Source: Phlyctochytrium arcticum
Taxonomy: Eukaryota; Chytridiomycota; Chytridiomycetes; Chytridiales; Chytridiaceae
NCBI GenBank assembly: GCA_025602905.1
Contig: JAHLKI010000013.1
Span: 1-64,000 of the forward strand
Length of the DNA stretch: 64,000 bases
Direction of reading: 5' to 3'
Shown here: in pieces, positions 1 through 12,395 of the stretch
Layout: each line of letters starts with the position of its first letter
Numbering within the stretch: the stretch's first letter is position 1
The notes under the pieces: generated by a model
Seen by the model: the letters and a program-made list of their open reading frames with translations, nothing else
What the model was told of the DNA's origin: nothing
Databases searched by the model: none
Position numbers and translations under genes: made by a program

Positions 1-64
1 ACGGGACGCGGAAGGCCGGATACAGCTTTGCTATGGTTATATATCGGAGGGGGAGATCGCAATT

Positions 65-1000
65 TTACGCCTTCTGCTGTAGGAGACGTGGGCCGTCGCC
101 CAAACTTATTAGGCGTGCCAGGCGTCCCAGTGGGCCTCTCATCAGCTCGTCATATTCTAGCTTCAATATGTCGGTGCTTTCTTGCAAGGCGATGAGTCGG
201 ATGCCCAGCTCTTTCTGGCTTTCCATGGTAGCTCTCAGCGAGGCTCGTACCTCCGTGTTCGTGTTGTCCAACTCCTTTTGTAAGTCAGAGAAATGCTTCT
301 TCAACGCCTTGATCTGGGGGCCCACTTCTTTCTCAAAGTCGGCTCTGCTGCGGGTCAACCAGTCATCCAAGGATTCTCTGTGTTCTGCCTCTGCCGGCTT
401 TGCATGATCGTCCGGGACTTGACCAGACTCGACATGGCGGCGTTTCTCCTTTTGCTTTTGCTTCGTCTTCTTCTGCTTTCGTTTGGTCCTCTTTTGCTTT
501 CGTTTGGATGCCATCCTCTGTAATATCCCCTGACTGACAGGCGAGCCTTTTGTTTGTATGTCAAGACCTGTTGGCAGCAGCAGAGTTTTCGGGTTTTGCA
601 GCAGATTTTTCCTGAAGACGGTCGCCTCAATGCAATGCGAAACTGAATGGTTTTGACCTTCTGGGGAGAAAGCAGTCAGCATATACGTAGAGTAGGGAAA
701 GGCAATTTCCCGAATGTCTCTCACAGCGTCTTCCGGGACAGAAGTGTCTCTTTAACGCGCAATGCAGTAGCATAAGTTGCCAAAGCATGTGTGTGTCGTA
801 TTGAGTTTGGTGATCTTGCATATCTGTTGCCGAGCTACGATTGCACGGAGTGGTAAGGGCAAGTCTTGGGCCCGACAAGAGAGAACTAGTCGTTTTGTAT
901 CGCGCTTGTCAACGCTGAAGGAGTATCCATGCACAGAAGCATGATCTGAGGCAGCTTTCACGACGGCATCGAAGTTGTCAAAGGGACTGCCAACTTCCAT
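65..1000 (-). CDS. FAR1-type zinc-finger / coiled-coil protein
   Basis: Two exons (1000-757 and 660-65) joined by a 96-nt intron give 279 aa. Residues 1-80 look like the FAR1/WRKY-GCM1-type DNA-binding domain found at the N-terminus of MULE transposases: a start like FDNFDAVVKAASDHA, then LSCRA, and a final CKITKLNTTHTC with zinc-binding Cys and His. There is no transposase (DDE) domain after it. Instead there is a Lys/Arg/Gln-rich stretch (KRKQKRTKRKQKKTKQKQK) and a coiled coil of about 90 residues. It may therefore be a host gene derived from a MULE, or a truncated element. A complete MULE-type transposase remnant lies at the other end of the window (60.4-62.7 kb). The family assignment is from motif resemblance; the exon join is inferred from frame and GT-AG signals. 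Confidence 0.55.
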
Positions 1001-1397
1001 GATTGATTGCAGTGGCAGAACGTCCAGAACTCCGCCTGGAACTCCGCTCGAACAATTTGATTATTTGACCTTCATCTGGAATGAACTTCTGCGCCATCCG
1101 GAATTTTTGAAAAGAGGGGCATTTTGGAAATTTCGGCAAAAAACAAGGGTATATCAGACATTTGCTCGGGAAGGTTACAGGAGAGTGTGTATCAAGATAA
1201 AATCTTTGAACATCCAACCAAATTACAAAGGCAGAACGTACGGCGAGCGACGACGACGGCGAGGTATACGCTCTACGCGTAAAACATTGCCGGTACTACA
1301 GGACTCGAGTGCGGTGTGATGGGTGTCCATCATTTTACTGTGGGAATGTGTACATGCAAGTGATATGCCGAGATGGCATTTACAATGTAATTCGCAT
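1001..1397. other. intergenic, no gene seen
   Basis: The 5' flank of the FAR1-like gene and the 3' flank of the small membrane-protein gene. I see no coding signal or repeat here. Confidence 0.5.
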
Positions 1398-1870
1398 CTA
1401 TGAAAACCACCCTCGCTTGGATGGGACCTCAGTACTACTCTTCAAACCCTCCAAAGCTGCTGGAGCATCCAGACCCGCCGTTAGTTGTTGGATCTCCTTC
1501 AACTCCCGCAACTCCAACTTCAACCTCTCATTCTCGACCGTCAGCTCGTCCATCTGCTGCGTCAGGACTTGTGTATAGTACCCTTCATCATCATCATGAC
1601 ACGCAAAAAGAAACCCGTCAGTCTTGAGAGAAGCCGCTCAGTGAAATGAACGGACTGACCTGCTAATAACACAGAAAATCCGGCGACGATCCCCCCAAAG
1701 ATAAAGACGGGCCGGCTGGGGTCTTGACGACGACCACCACGCAGACGCTGCAAGAGGTAGGCGTCGGCATCGACAATGAGCGGTTTCTGATGGTTGTTGG
1801 TGGGATGTGTAGTGTACTGTCGTCGTCGTCGTAGGAGCGAGTAAAGGACAGTTGGACGTATTTTTGACAT
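1398..1870 (-). CDS. small mitochondrial-type single-pass membrane protein, unknown
   Basis: Exons 1870-1660 and 1582-1398 give 131 aa. Residues 1-22 are basic and hydroxylated (MSKIRPTVLYSLLRRRRQY), which looks like a mitochondrial presequence. One hydrophobic segment follows (PVFIFGGIVAGFSVLLAG, about residues 52-70), then a short predicted coiled coil (MDELTVENERLKLELRELKE) and a C-terminus ending KRGWFS. The layout of presequence, one membrane span and coiled coil is typical of inner-membrane assembly or scaffold factors, but I do not recognise the family. The intron starts GTCAGT and ends with a weak acceptor (GATGAAG). Frame continuity through it supports the join. Confidence 0.6.
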
Positions 1871-2204
1871 CTTTTTTTTTATGAAAATTACGGAGAAGTG
1901 ACAAAGTGCATGTGCATTCAAATGTTCCGCTTGGCTTTCACCCACGGATCCCTGACGCATCCTCGCAAACCGGCCACTCAGCGACTTTGATTCTCATCCT
2001 CCTTTCGCCTGTGACCGCATTCCCGTTTGCCGTCGTTGCCTGTTCTCCGGTCGGAAAGAAGCTTCATTGCTGATATACCGTACGCCCTTTCTCGGCTTCG
2101 CAAGCAACAGGTTGGCCAACAAGCCAGCCATTTCACCAAAGTGTAACTCTTGAGATTCCCACTACTGAGCCCTTGAGACGATAACTTCCAGCCGCATATA
2201 TATA

Positions 2205-2918
2205 ATGTCGACAGTTGTTTTAGGACGAAAACGAAAGTCTCCAACGTAAGTCTATCGTAATTTGCGTCGATTGTTCCAGGGTGTTCATCATTTTATTTAT
2301 GCAGGTTTGTGAAGCAAACGTACAAGCTACTTAAGAAACCAAAGCACCACATACGGCCGGCTATTGCAGTAGGAACCGTAGCAAACATCTTACGTCGTTA
2401 TCAAGAGGTTCTTGCAGAGCCTGTTGATGGTAGGTATGGAATCGTTTGTCTTGCAAGCCCAAATCTCATTTTTGGTTACATTGATTGCCAGATGCTTTAC
2501 AACCATATCTAAACAACTCTGGTGCTGACAGTGGTGAGTTTGCGTATATATATGCCTCTTTGCTCAGATATTATTTAAAATTATATTATTAGAAGGTGCT
2601 ATGGAAGAAGACGTCCGAGCCATTGCCAATGTCGCCTTGAGAGAACAAATTCAAATTTTCTTATTTGTTGTCAAAGGAAACATGCTGCCCTTGCCGATGA
2701 TCGATATGACAGAGGACGGAGCCGTCGTTGCCATGTGGACAAAGGGGCCAGAAGGACTCAACATTTTTTTTGATGATGAAGGAGTGACCACGCATTGGTG
2801 TTGTGTTGAAGGAACGAACCCGCCGTTAGAAAGTCAACAATATGGCGTCGATGATGAGAAGGACGAAGAGTTTCTACGGTATCTAAAGTTCAAACTCAAG
2901 GCTATGGGGCTGTCTTGA
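2205..2918 (+). CDS. conserved-looking 177-aa protein, unknown function
   Basis: Four exons (2205-2245, 2305-2429, 2492-2533, 2593-2918) join in frame to 177 aa, beginning MSTVVLGRKRKSPTF. The N-terminus is basic with a possible nuclear signal (GRKRK). The C-terminal half is globular and acidic (DMTEDGAVVAMWT, NIFFDDEGVTTHWC) with no signal peptide or membrane span. All three introns are 59-62 nt with good GT-AG ends. I do not recognise the family. A strong nested hairpin lies just 3' of the stop codon. Confidence 0.65.
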
Positions 2919-2929
2919 ACAGGGATCCT

Positions 2930-3013
2930 CTACACCGAATTCAGTATTTAGTCTAGCCTAATTCTCGGCCTAGACTAAATACGGCCACACCCTTGATACT
3001 GAATTCGGTGTAG
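2930..3013. repeat. nested inverted repeat (84 nt) in a 3' flank
   Basis: The outer arm CTACACCGAATTCAGT (2930-2945) pairs with 2998-3013. An inner arm ATTTAGTCTAGCC (2946-2958) pairs with GGCCTAGACTAAAT (2967-2980). The loop is about 8 nt and 17 nt on the right side are unpaired. It lies 12 nt past the stop of the preceding gene. It could be a small foldback element or an RNA 3'-end structure. Confidence 0.75.
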
Positions 3014-4458
3014 TTCGGGCTCTTTGAACTAACAAGGTCGCTATGTCTCTTCTTTGCTCCTTCCCTACATTTTCCCATTTTTCTTCCCTTTATGATTGAA
3101 TATCACTAGGGTGTGTTGGTCGTTACCCGCAATCGGGTTTCTCCATACTGCAGTGTCCAAACTCGTTGCTTCTTTGACTGATATTCCCACCAAACACTAT
3201 GGGCTTTCGGGTGTGGATGCAGTTCGTTTTTAAATGTAGCTTAGGCAGCTGTATGACCATCGTCATTACTATATCGGTGGAAAAGACCGCCAGCATCTCT
3301 GTCTCCAGCAAGGAAAGCATTGACACTTGGAAGATTGCCTTTTAGATTGCCTTTTATTTCTGTCCGATTCGACCCACACGGAAAAGGGAAGCATCCTGTG
3401 GACAGACAAATTTATTTAGTGCGGGTATCGTTGATTCTTTGTATGCGTAAATGTAAACTCATACCTATGCTGCTGATGATTGTTCATTACGAATATGATA
3501 CACTGATGATACACGAGAAACGAACACACTGACAGTAATAGTATCCAATTCGATACTGCCATACTGGGTGTCACCGGTGTCAACTGTCAAAACTGACGCG
3601 AACGACTGACACAGCTCATGCATTTGACAGCTTCATCAAGACTCATGGGCCATGTACTTTCTCTCTTTATCATATATGCATATTATTTTCCAAAGAAATG
3701 TGGGTCCATAATTACTAAGACGCAGCGCACCATACAAGTGCCGGCTCCCCCCAAAAAGGAAGAAACCAAACACCCACTCGCTGCATCTACTCTCACGGAC
3801 AGTGACGACTCTTGTAAGATCCCTTCAGAACGAAAGGATTCAGGTCAGAGTCGTCTTGGCTTTGCCATGATTGTAACGGGCTGCCGCCACGGAAAAAAAA
3901 CGATTTGCGGACAGCCCTGACTTAATCTTGGGTAGTTTGCTTCTTCCGGGTCCGGAGTTTGATGAATCGAGAGAATGTCGGTATCACACACAGGGGTAAA
4001 AGAAACTTGCACGCAATGGATATCGAGATTGCCTCAACAACAAACGTAAAGACAAATTGGGCGACGATGCATAAAGGAAAACAACAAAGCCTTTCGACGT
4101 ATATAAAGAAAACCAGAGCATCACGTGATCCGCGGGAAGCCACTTGACCACCAGAAACTTGCTGCTTTTTTTCGGAGTTACGTGACTGTGCGGATCTTGT
4201 CACCATGGAGGTACTGTTCAACATTACGTCGAAGAAGTCTTTGACGACGACGACGACGGCGAACCGAGATCCTTACCAGTTATACTTAGAAAAGACTCTC
4301 CCGTTTGTTACGGTGAAGACAGGAACGGGTGGCCTTGAAGAAACTGCTGGAGGTGAGCCTACCAAGTATCCGTATTGCAGTTCCGTATCACTCACGAAAA
4401 ACTCCAACTTTACAGTGTCAACGAAACAACCCTTGAACCTGAAAGACTCTTTGCAAGC
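3014..4458. other. long intergenic region
   Basis: About 1.4 kb with no convincing gene. It holds short direct repeats (AGATTGCCTTTT twice near 3330-3355; GATGATACAC near 3500). A 147-codon reading frame from 4205 runs into the RLI1 start region but has no recognisable protein character and is probably 5' leader or promoter of RLI1. Confidence 0.5.
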
Positions 4459-6502
<2,044 letters not shown>

Positions 6503-6682
6503 CTTAACACACACAAATTTCTTCTTGTTGGCTGCTAGCTACTACTACTAGTGCGGACGACAGCCATCCATACCACCCAATAAATCACTGTATTTTTTCC
6601 CATACTTTTCTCTCATTGATATATAATACAAGGGGCAGCAAAACAGTATGCGGTTTTGCAACAAACGAAAAAAAAAAACTTT

Positions 6683-7315
6683 CTACAGAATGATACATTT
6701 CCCCTTTCCTTTGGCCTGTTTCCCACCCGCCGATTTCCCTCCCCCTTTGGCCTCTTTCCGATCCCGGATTTTCCCCATCAGCATTTGATACGCCTCTTCT
6801 ACATTCTGCCGGGTCTTGGCACTGGTCTCAATATACGGACATCCCCATTCCCGGGCCTTGGATTCTCCCTCCCGCGGCTGTACTTTTCGCAAATGGGACA
6901 GGTCGGCCTTGTTGCCCACGAGCACAAAGGGTACCTCCTCATCATCCAGCACCCGACAAATCTGATCCCGGAATTCCTGGGTATGCGCAAAACTCTCTTG
7001 CTCGCAAATCGAAAAGACACATAAAAAGCCTTCCCCCGATCGGTAATAATTGTCGCGGATCGCCGCGTACTCTTCTTGACCGGCCGTATCCAGAATATCA
7101 ATAAAACATTCTGTTGATGCTCCACCAGTACCACCCGTACTGCTGGGCAGGCTGACCTTTTTCCGGTACGAGTCGGCCTTGGTCGGATCGTATTCTTCGA
7201 TAAAGTCGCCGTACATGTATTGTAGTGTTAACGCGGATTTGCCGACACCGCCCGATCCCACCATGATGATTTTGTGCAGGGGGAGGTCATTACGATTTGG
7301 TTGCTTTTTCCCCAT
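6683..7315 (-). CDS. RAL: Ral-type small GTPase
   Basis: Single-exon 210-aa Ras-superfamily protein. The P-loop is GSGGVGKS, switch I contains [14 protein letters not shown], switch [19 protein letters not shown], and the base-specificity motifs are GNKAD and ETSAK. The [10 protein letters not shown] and [11 protein letters not shown] segments are the Ral signature rather than classical Ras or Rap. The tail is lysine-rich (KGKGK) and ends in CIIL, a CaaX box with terminal Leu that predicts geranylgeranylation and membrane attachment. An unusual Ser/Gly/Thr-rich insertion ([10 protein letters not shown]) sits between switch I and switch II, where Ras proteins have a short beta hairpin. In animals Ral controls exocyst-dependent secretion; that role here is an inference. 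It is divergent from the gene starting at 7653. Confidence 0.9.
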   Translation of the reverse strand: MGKKQPNRNDLPLHKIIMVGSGGVGKSALTLQYMYGDFIEEYDPTKADSYRKKVSLPSSTGGTGGASTECFIDILDTAGQEEYAAIRDNYYRSGEGFLCVFSICEQESFAHTQEFRDQICRVLDDEEVPFVLVGNKADLSHLRKVQPREGESKAREWGCPYIETSAKTRQNVEEAYQMLMGKIRDRKEAKGGGKSAGGKQAKGKGKCIIL

Positions 7316-7652
7316 GATTGGATTATTTGTGTGTGGGTGGGTTCGGTGTTGGTATTGCTCTTGGATGAGATGTCAGGGTGATTGTAAATACACGGTTGTT
7401 GATTGCCCCCAAGAACTCTCGCTCGCGCGACAGAGTCTGAGTTGATTACGTGAGGGACCATCGTAAGCGTGGCGTTTCACATTCGAGTTTTGCATTCCAG
7501 TGGTTCGGACACACGGAAACGGCGAAACGCGTGAATTTCCGTTCAAAGTCCAACCAAAGTCAAGATCACCTACCTGCAAACTATAGTGGACGACACGATC
7601 AAGCTGCACCGTTCTGGGAGCCCTTAGAAGAGGTCTGTGTCAAGGCAAAAAC
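7316..7652. promoter_or_regulatory. bidirectional promoter region
   Basis: 337 bp between two divergent start codons (Ral on minus, pseudo-kinesin on plus). No further gene fits, so it must hold both 5' leaders and promoters. No specific site is claimed. Confidence 0.5.
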
Positions 7653-10600
7653 ATGACGACCCACGTCAGTCATGCCCGGGTCACCATTCAAGTCCATGGA
7701 TCAGAGTCCTCCTCCTACCTCACGCGCAACGACGACGGCAATTCCCTTACGTTCCAACCCCCCAAACCAAAAGGCGGACAACAACAACAACAGCCAGACC
7801 CGCGCAAGATCCGGGTAGACTCTTGTGCGGCCGGAACCGAGACGAGTCACGAGTTGTATCGACGGGTCCATGGCGGACGATTAGTAGAAGAAGCTGTGGA
7901 AGGATACAAAACTGGATTGTATATAGTGGGATCGGGTCTTCGAACAGGGAATGTGGGAATGGAACTTTTGGAGTTGGTCGTAGGGCGGCTCAAGCAACTT
8001 ATTCAATTGGATTCTACCAACCGGCTGCAAATGCTCTTTCTGGGAGTGAGCGATATGAAATGTATCGATCTGATTCAAGACCGGCCCGTCAATCTATCGG
8101 AATCACTGGAGCGGTTCTACATGGATGTCAAAAACTGGGACGAATTGGCCACGCTGCAAAGTAGAGGCTCGTCTTTGCCTTGGGTCATTGACTTTAAGAT
8201 TTATCCACGCGCGGGTTCAGCAGTGGGAAGTTTTTTGATTGCCGATTTGGGCATGGCATCATTCGACGCCAAGGACTCTGAAGAAGATGGTGCTCAGCAG
8301 CGACAACGAGGACCAGACCTCTCAAAATCTATGCTCGCCTTTTCGAATTGCATTAGCGTGTTGAGCGAAAAGGGCGTCGAGGGGAATCTTCCTATTTCTG
8401 AAAGCCACTTGACTCAAGTGATTCACAAGACTGTGGGATTTTCCTCACAAGCGTCTCTCCTGATGCTTCTCGATGGCAGCACCGAAACTGCCGATCCGAA
8501 AGAAATATCGGCCGCATTAAAGTTTGCCGAGAACCTGCGCAACTTGAAGTGTTTCAGGAAACGGAATTGTTCAGAAGCACGCATTTTTGAGCTGCATCGC
8601 CAAGTCCAATTTCAAAAAGAACTGAATGAACGGACCGCCGATGAGTTTTCTCAGCATCTTGAAAGCGTCAAGAAAGAACATGCAGTCATTTTACAGGAAT
8701 GGCAGAAGAACATTGTGGCCAGTCAGGAAAAGATGGCTGAACAAATGAAAAAGGAGCGTCAGAATGTAGCTACCCACGTCGAGAAAGTCGAAAAGGAAGT
8801 TGCAGAATATATGAGAAAACAGCAGGAAGAGCATAAAACGATGATACGTTCCATAGAGGCCAAGCATGCAGCAAGCCTTGAAGAGGTAGGCGACTTTCTC
8901 TGGACGTTTGCTTTTTTGCTCAATTTTTGGTACGACCCATGACAGATTATACGAGAAAATGAAAAGGAAACAGTCTCGTCTCGATTTCATTTAAGCAAAG
9001 CCATCCACGAAAAGATTTCCACAGAGGAGGAGTTACGGCTATGCAACGTAGAACTTTGTAAGCTAAAGTTTGTAACCCATCTTTCTGAATACAGAAAATG
9101 ACAATCTTCTTGATTTCGTTCTTAGTAAAACTTTCGTACGAGTATGAGCAGCGTCGAATCGCTGGGGAGACACTGCAAATTCAAGTGAAGGAATCTGAAA
9201 ACTTGACGAACCGCCTGAGGATACGACTGGACAAGGCGGCGCACAAGGCGTCTTGCGAGAAAGCAGCGTTGGAAAATGAATTGGACTCGCTGAAAGAAGA
9301 ATATGGTAGGATACTAGATCTCAACCGCTGCCATGTTCCCATTAACAAAGTCTTTTAGAGCAAACAAGGCAAGAATGTGATCGATATCAAAAGGGAGTCG
9401 AATCCATTCAGGGGGAACTGGCGGACAGACGAAACAAGTATTCTCAGCTCGAAAGCGCGTTTGCTTCTCTAAGATGCCAAGCCGATGATGACAAAGAAAA
9501 GGCTAATCAGGACCGGAATGTTTTGATAAAGCAAGTAGAAACCACAAAGACAGATTTGGGTATGCTACCAACTTTGTTTCGACTAAACAGCCAAATCCTG
9601 TTCCATTCTGACATATACCCTAGAATCGTTGTCTGCTGTCCACGATGCATTTAAAGCCACGTTGACTGAGTTGCAGGGCAAAATGGAGGATTCCAAAAAT
9701 CAGGTTGCCGCTCTTGAGAAACAACTTGCCGACTTCAAAGCCAGCGCCGCCAGGGAGGCTGAAAAATTGAAGGCGGAATTGCAATCTTCCGACCTTGAAT
9801 TGAGTGGGTATATTTCGATCCATTGTTGCCTAGGAGATATCTCATGTTGGTGTGTTTTTTAAGAGCAACTGTCGTTCGAATGCCAACAGGCCAAAATCGC
9901 CAAAGAAGAACTTCAATCACAAATGCAGAACTCCAAAAACTTGATTTCCAGCCTGGAGAAGCACCTTGCAGACGTGACAGAGCGGGCACTGCTTGAAAAG
10001 ACCCAGTTGGAAGAGGAATTGCGATCTGCCAGGTTGGATTTAAGTAAGTTGCGCTTGCAACCCTCTTGTATTCAGAAGTGTTACTCAATATTTATCTTCC
10101 CGTCAGAGCAAGTATCTTCAGATCATAAACAATGCCAGAATACCGTGTTGGAGCTTGAAGCCAACGTACAAAAAGCCTTGTCGGAGAAAAGCCGGCATGA
10201 GGATGACCTGCGATCTACTAAAAACGAATTGCGTAAGTAGTTGACGCGTGCTCCCCCATACTTTCGAAAACACGCTCAATGTTTGGTTTCTCTGTAGAGC
10301 AAGTGTCTTCAGAGTGCCGACAATGCCAAACCGCCAAACTTGAACTGCAAGCCCATGTACAAACCGCGAATAAGCTAGTGGCCGACCTGGAAAAGCAACT
10401 TTATGACCTAAGACATCAATCTAGGAATGATTCCGACTTGCACGCCCACGTTCAAAACTCAAATAACATGGTTATGAACCTCGAACGACAGCTTGCTGAT
10501 ATTCGAGAGCAATTGCGTCGGGAAAAGCAGGATAGTGAAGCTACCAGAAGCGCACCGCTGCTAGATGCACCCATCGTTGAGGTAGCTGTCAGCAAACAGC

Positions 10601-12063
10601 CGCGGAAACGGGCCCCACCCAAAGCGTCCAGAAAAAAGCAGGAGATTCCCGCTCCGCGTCCAAGGTCTCCATCTCCTCAAACCTCTGGGGACTTCATGGA
10701 CGAGGCTTCGGATTATGAACCAGACGGCGCGGATGATCCTGCACCAGAGTCCCCCGTAGAACCGGTAGACGCACCGATCCTTGAGGCGACTGTCAGGAGG
10801 TCGCCGCGGAAGCGGGCACCACCAAAAACGTCTAAAAAGAAGCAGCAGGTCCCCGCTCGACGTCCAAGGTCACCCTCCGTTGAACCTTTGGAGGACCCTG
10901 CGGAACCTTCGGATCATGAGCCAGAAGACGCACCAATTGCTGAGGCGACTGTCATCAAGCCGCCGCGGAAACGGGCCCCACCAAAAACGTCCAAAATGAA
11001 GCAGGAGATCCCCCCTCCAAGTCCAAATTCTCCCTCGGCCGAGCCTCTCGAGGATGCCAATGCGGGAACTTCGGGTTATGAGCTAGACAGTGTGACCGTT
11101 GGACCGCTAGACATACCAATTGGTAAGGCAGCTGTCAGCAAGCCGCCGCGGAAACGGGCTCCACCGAAAGCGTCCAAAAAGAAGCAGGAAATCCTCCCTC
11201 CACGTTCAAGGTCTCCCTCTGCCGACCCTGTCGAGCATGGGCCAGACAGCGTGGATCATTCTGTCCCAAAACCCCCCGTTGGACAGCCCAGCCATTATAT
11301 GCAAGGCTCTTCCATTGATGACATCTTGGCCGCCACTGCAACAGCCGAGGAGGCCAAACGGGCCAACACCAAGGCGGAGGGTAAAAAACCAGCGAAACGA
11401 GCCGCCAGTGGTGGCAGAAAGAAGAAGGATGCTCCCCTCGCCCCAGCGGTAGAACCGGTCAACATGGACACTGCATCTGCCAACAGTCCAGATGAAGCGC
11501 CGAGCGAACCGGCGCCATCGAGAAAAAGAAAATTGGGTTCAAAGCGAACACTTGCTTCAGACGTTATTCCAGATGCAGAGGCCGATGACGAAGTTGACCC
11601 ACCTGTAAGTTTCTGACAATTTTTCGCCATTCCTGTGATATATTTACTCACGTGTAACTCATTTAAGAAACCGGCCAAGAAGCGTGCCACCGCAAAGACT
11701 GCTACCCGCAAGAGAGCCACCAACAAGAAGACATCCAGCGAAGCAGAGGCCCCATCCCCGATATCAGCACCCCAACCTCCATCCCCAACACCTGCATCTG
11801 GGGTTTTGACCTCAGCTAGTGATGCCCCAAATATTCCCAACCAAGTAGACCCCTCCCCACAACAGAAACCTGCACCCTCAGACTCAGACCGGCCACGTCT
11901 GTCATTGGAAAATCGGGCAGCATTGGCGGAGAATGTTCGCCCGACCATCAAAAACCGGTTGTTAAATTTGAACGCCGAGGGGCGGATGCAGTTTAAACCT
12001 CGTCCCAATATGGATCCCGAACGAATGAAGAAGCTGTTCCTAGGGTTCGGGCTTGGCAGTTAG
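7653..12063 (+). CDS. kinesin-like pseudo-motor with repeated coiled-coil exons and basic repeats
   Basis: Nine exons (7653-8885, 8946-9057, 9126-9305, 9359-9559, 9624-9803, 9864-10043, 10107-10232, 10298-11604, 11668-12063) give 1,304 aa. Residues 1-310 follow the kinesin motor order: LVEEAVEGYKTGLYIVGSG where motors have the GYNGT..AYGQTGSGKT P-loop, FLIADLGMAS for VDLAGSE, SKSMLAFSNCISVLSEKG for INKSL..LG..I.AL, LPISESHLTQVIHKTVG for IPYRDSKLTRLLQDSLG, and a final ALKFAENLRNLK. The P-loop and both switch motifs are lost, so ATPase activity is unlikely. A long coiled coil (about 310-720) follows. Next come four repeats of a PRKRAPPK basic motif with Pro/Ser/acidic spacers, then more basic and Pro-rich sequence. 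A non-motor microtubule, chromatin or scaffold role is inferred only. Confidence 0.8.
9126..10232 (+). repeat. tandemly duplicated 180-nt phase-1 exons
   Basis: Exons at 9126-9305, 9624-9803 and 9864-10043 are exactly 180 nt; 9359-9559 is 201 nt and 10107-10232 is 126 nt. All are bounded by phase-1 introns. The last ones start with the same codons (AG CAA) and encode related coiled-coil units such as KQLSFECQQAKIAKEELQ, KQVSSDHKQCQ and QQVSSECRQCQ, with a recurring LEKQLAD. This indicates tandem exon duplication. Confidence 0.75.
10560..11240 (+). repeat. four tandem basic/proline coding repeats
   Basis: Inside exon 8 of the kinesin-like gene, a unit of about 60-65 codons is repeated four times. 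Each contains a PRKRAPPK core followed by a Lys-rich stretch, a Pro/Arg-Ser segment and an acidic spacer. The cores lie near 10599, 10803, 10965 and 11145. Confidence 0.75.
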
Positions 12064-12395
12064 TGCATGAGATTATACCGCACAAGAGCGTGCGACTAGC
12101 TCGCATTCATTCCATGCCATGTTTCTCCATAGACATTTCCATGAAGAATATACATAGACGCTTCCATCACCCCAGACCAGAATAGATCAAATTTTTCAAA
12201 AGTTCATTAATTGTCGTATTTCGTGTGAAAGACACATTTATAAAAAAAAGGTAGTCGGGCATTGTTAAAAAAACGCAAAAGCTTCTACTTCATAACAGGC
12301 GATGCAGCCCTAGAGAAGTATACGCCTACTGGATGTTTTACACTATGGGCAACAAGCGACAGTTCAAGGAAATCCTCTGTCTCGAAATGAGGGTT
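12064..12395. other. convergent 3' flank region
   Basis: 332 bp between the stop codons of two convergent genes. It holds A-rich tracts (TAAAAAAAAG near 12240) and no gene. Confidence 0.5.

Noticed and set aside
4205..4458. Possible separate gene or N-terminal extension of RLI1
   Set aside because: The conserved Rli1 N-terminus starts at 4459; the upstream frame has no recognisable sequence. An upstream ORF in the leader remains possible.
11295..12008. Long antisense open frame (237 codons) opposite the kinesin-like gene
   Set aside because: It lies within a low-complexity Ala/Pro-rich coding region of the plus strand and crosses its last intron; a frame shadow.
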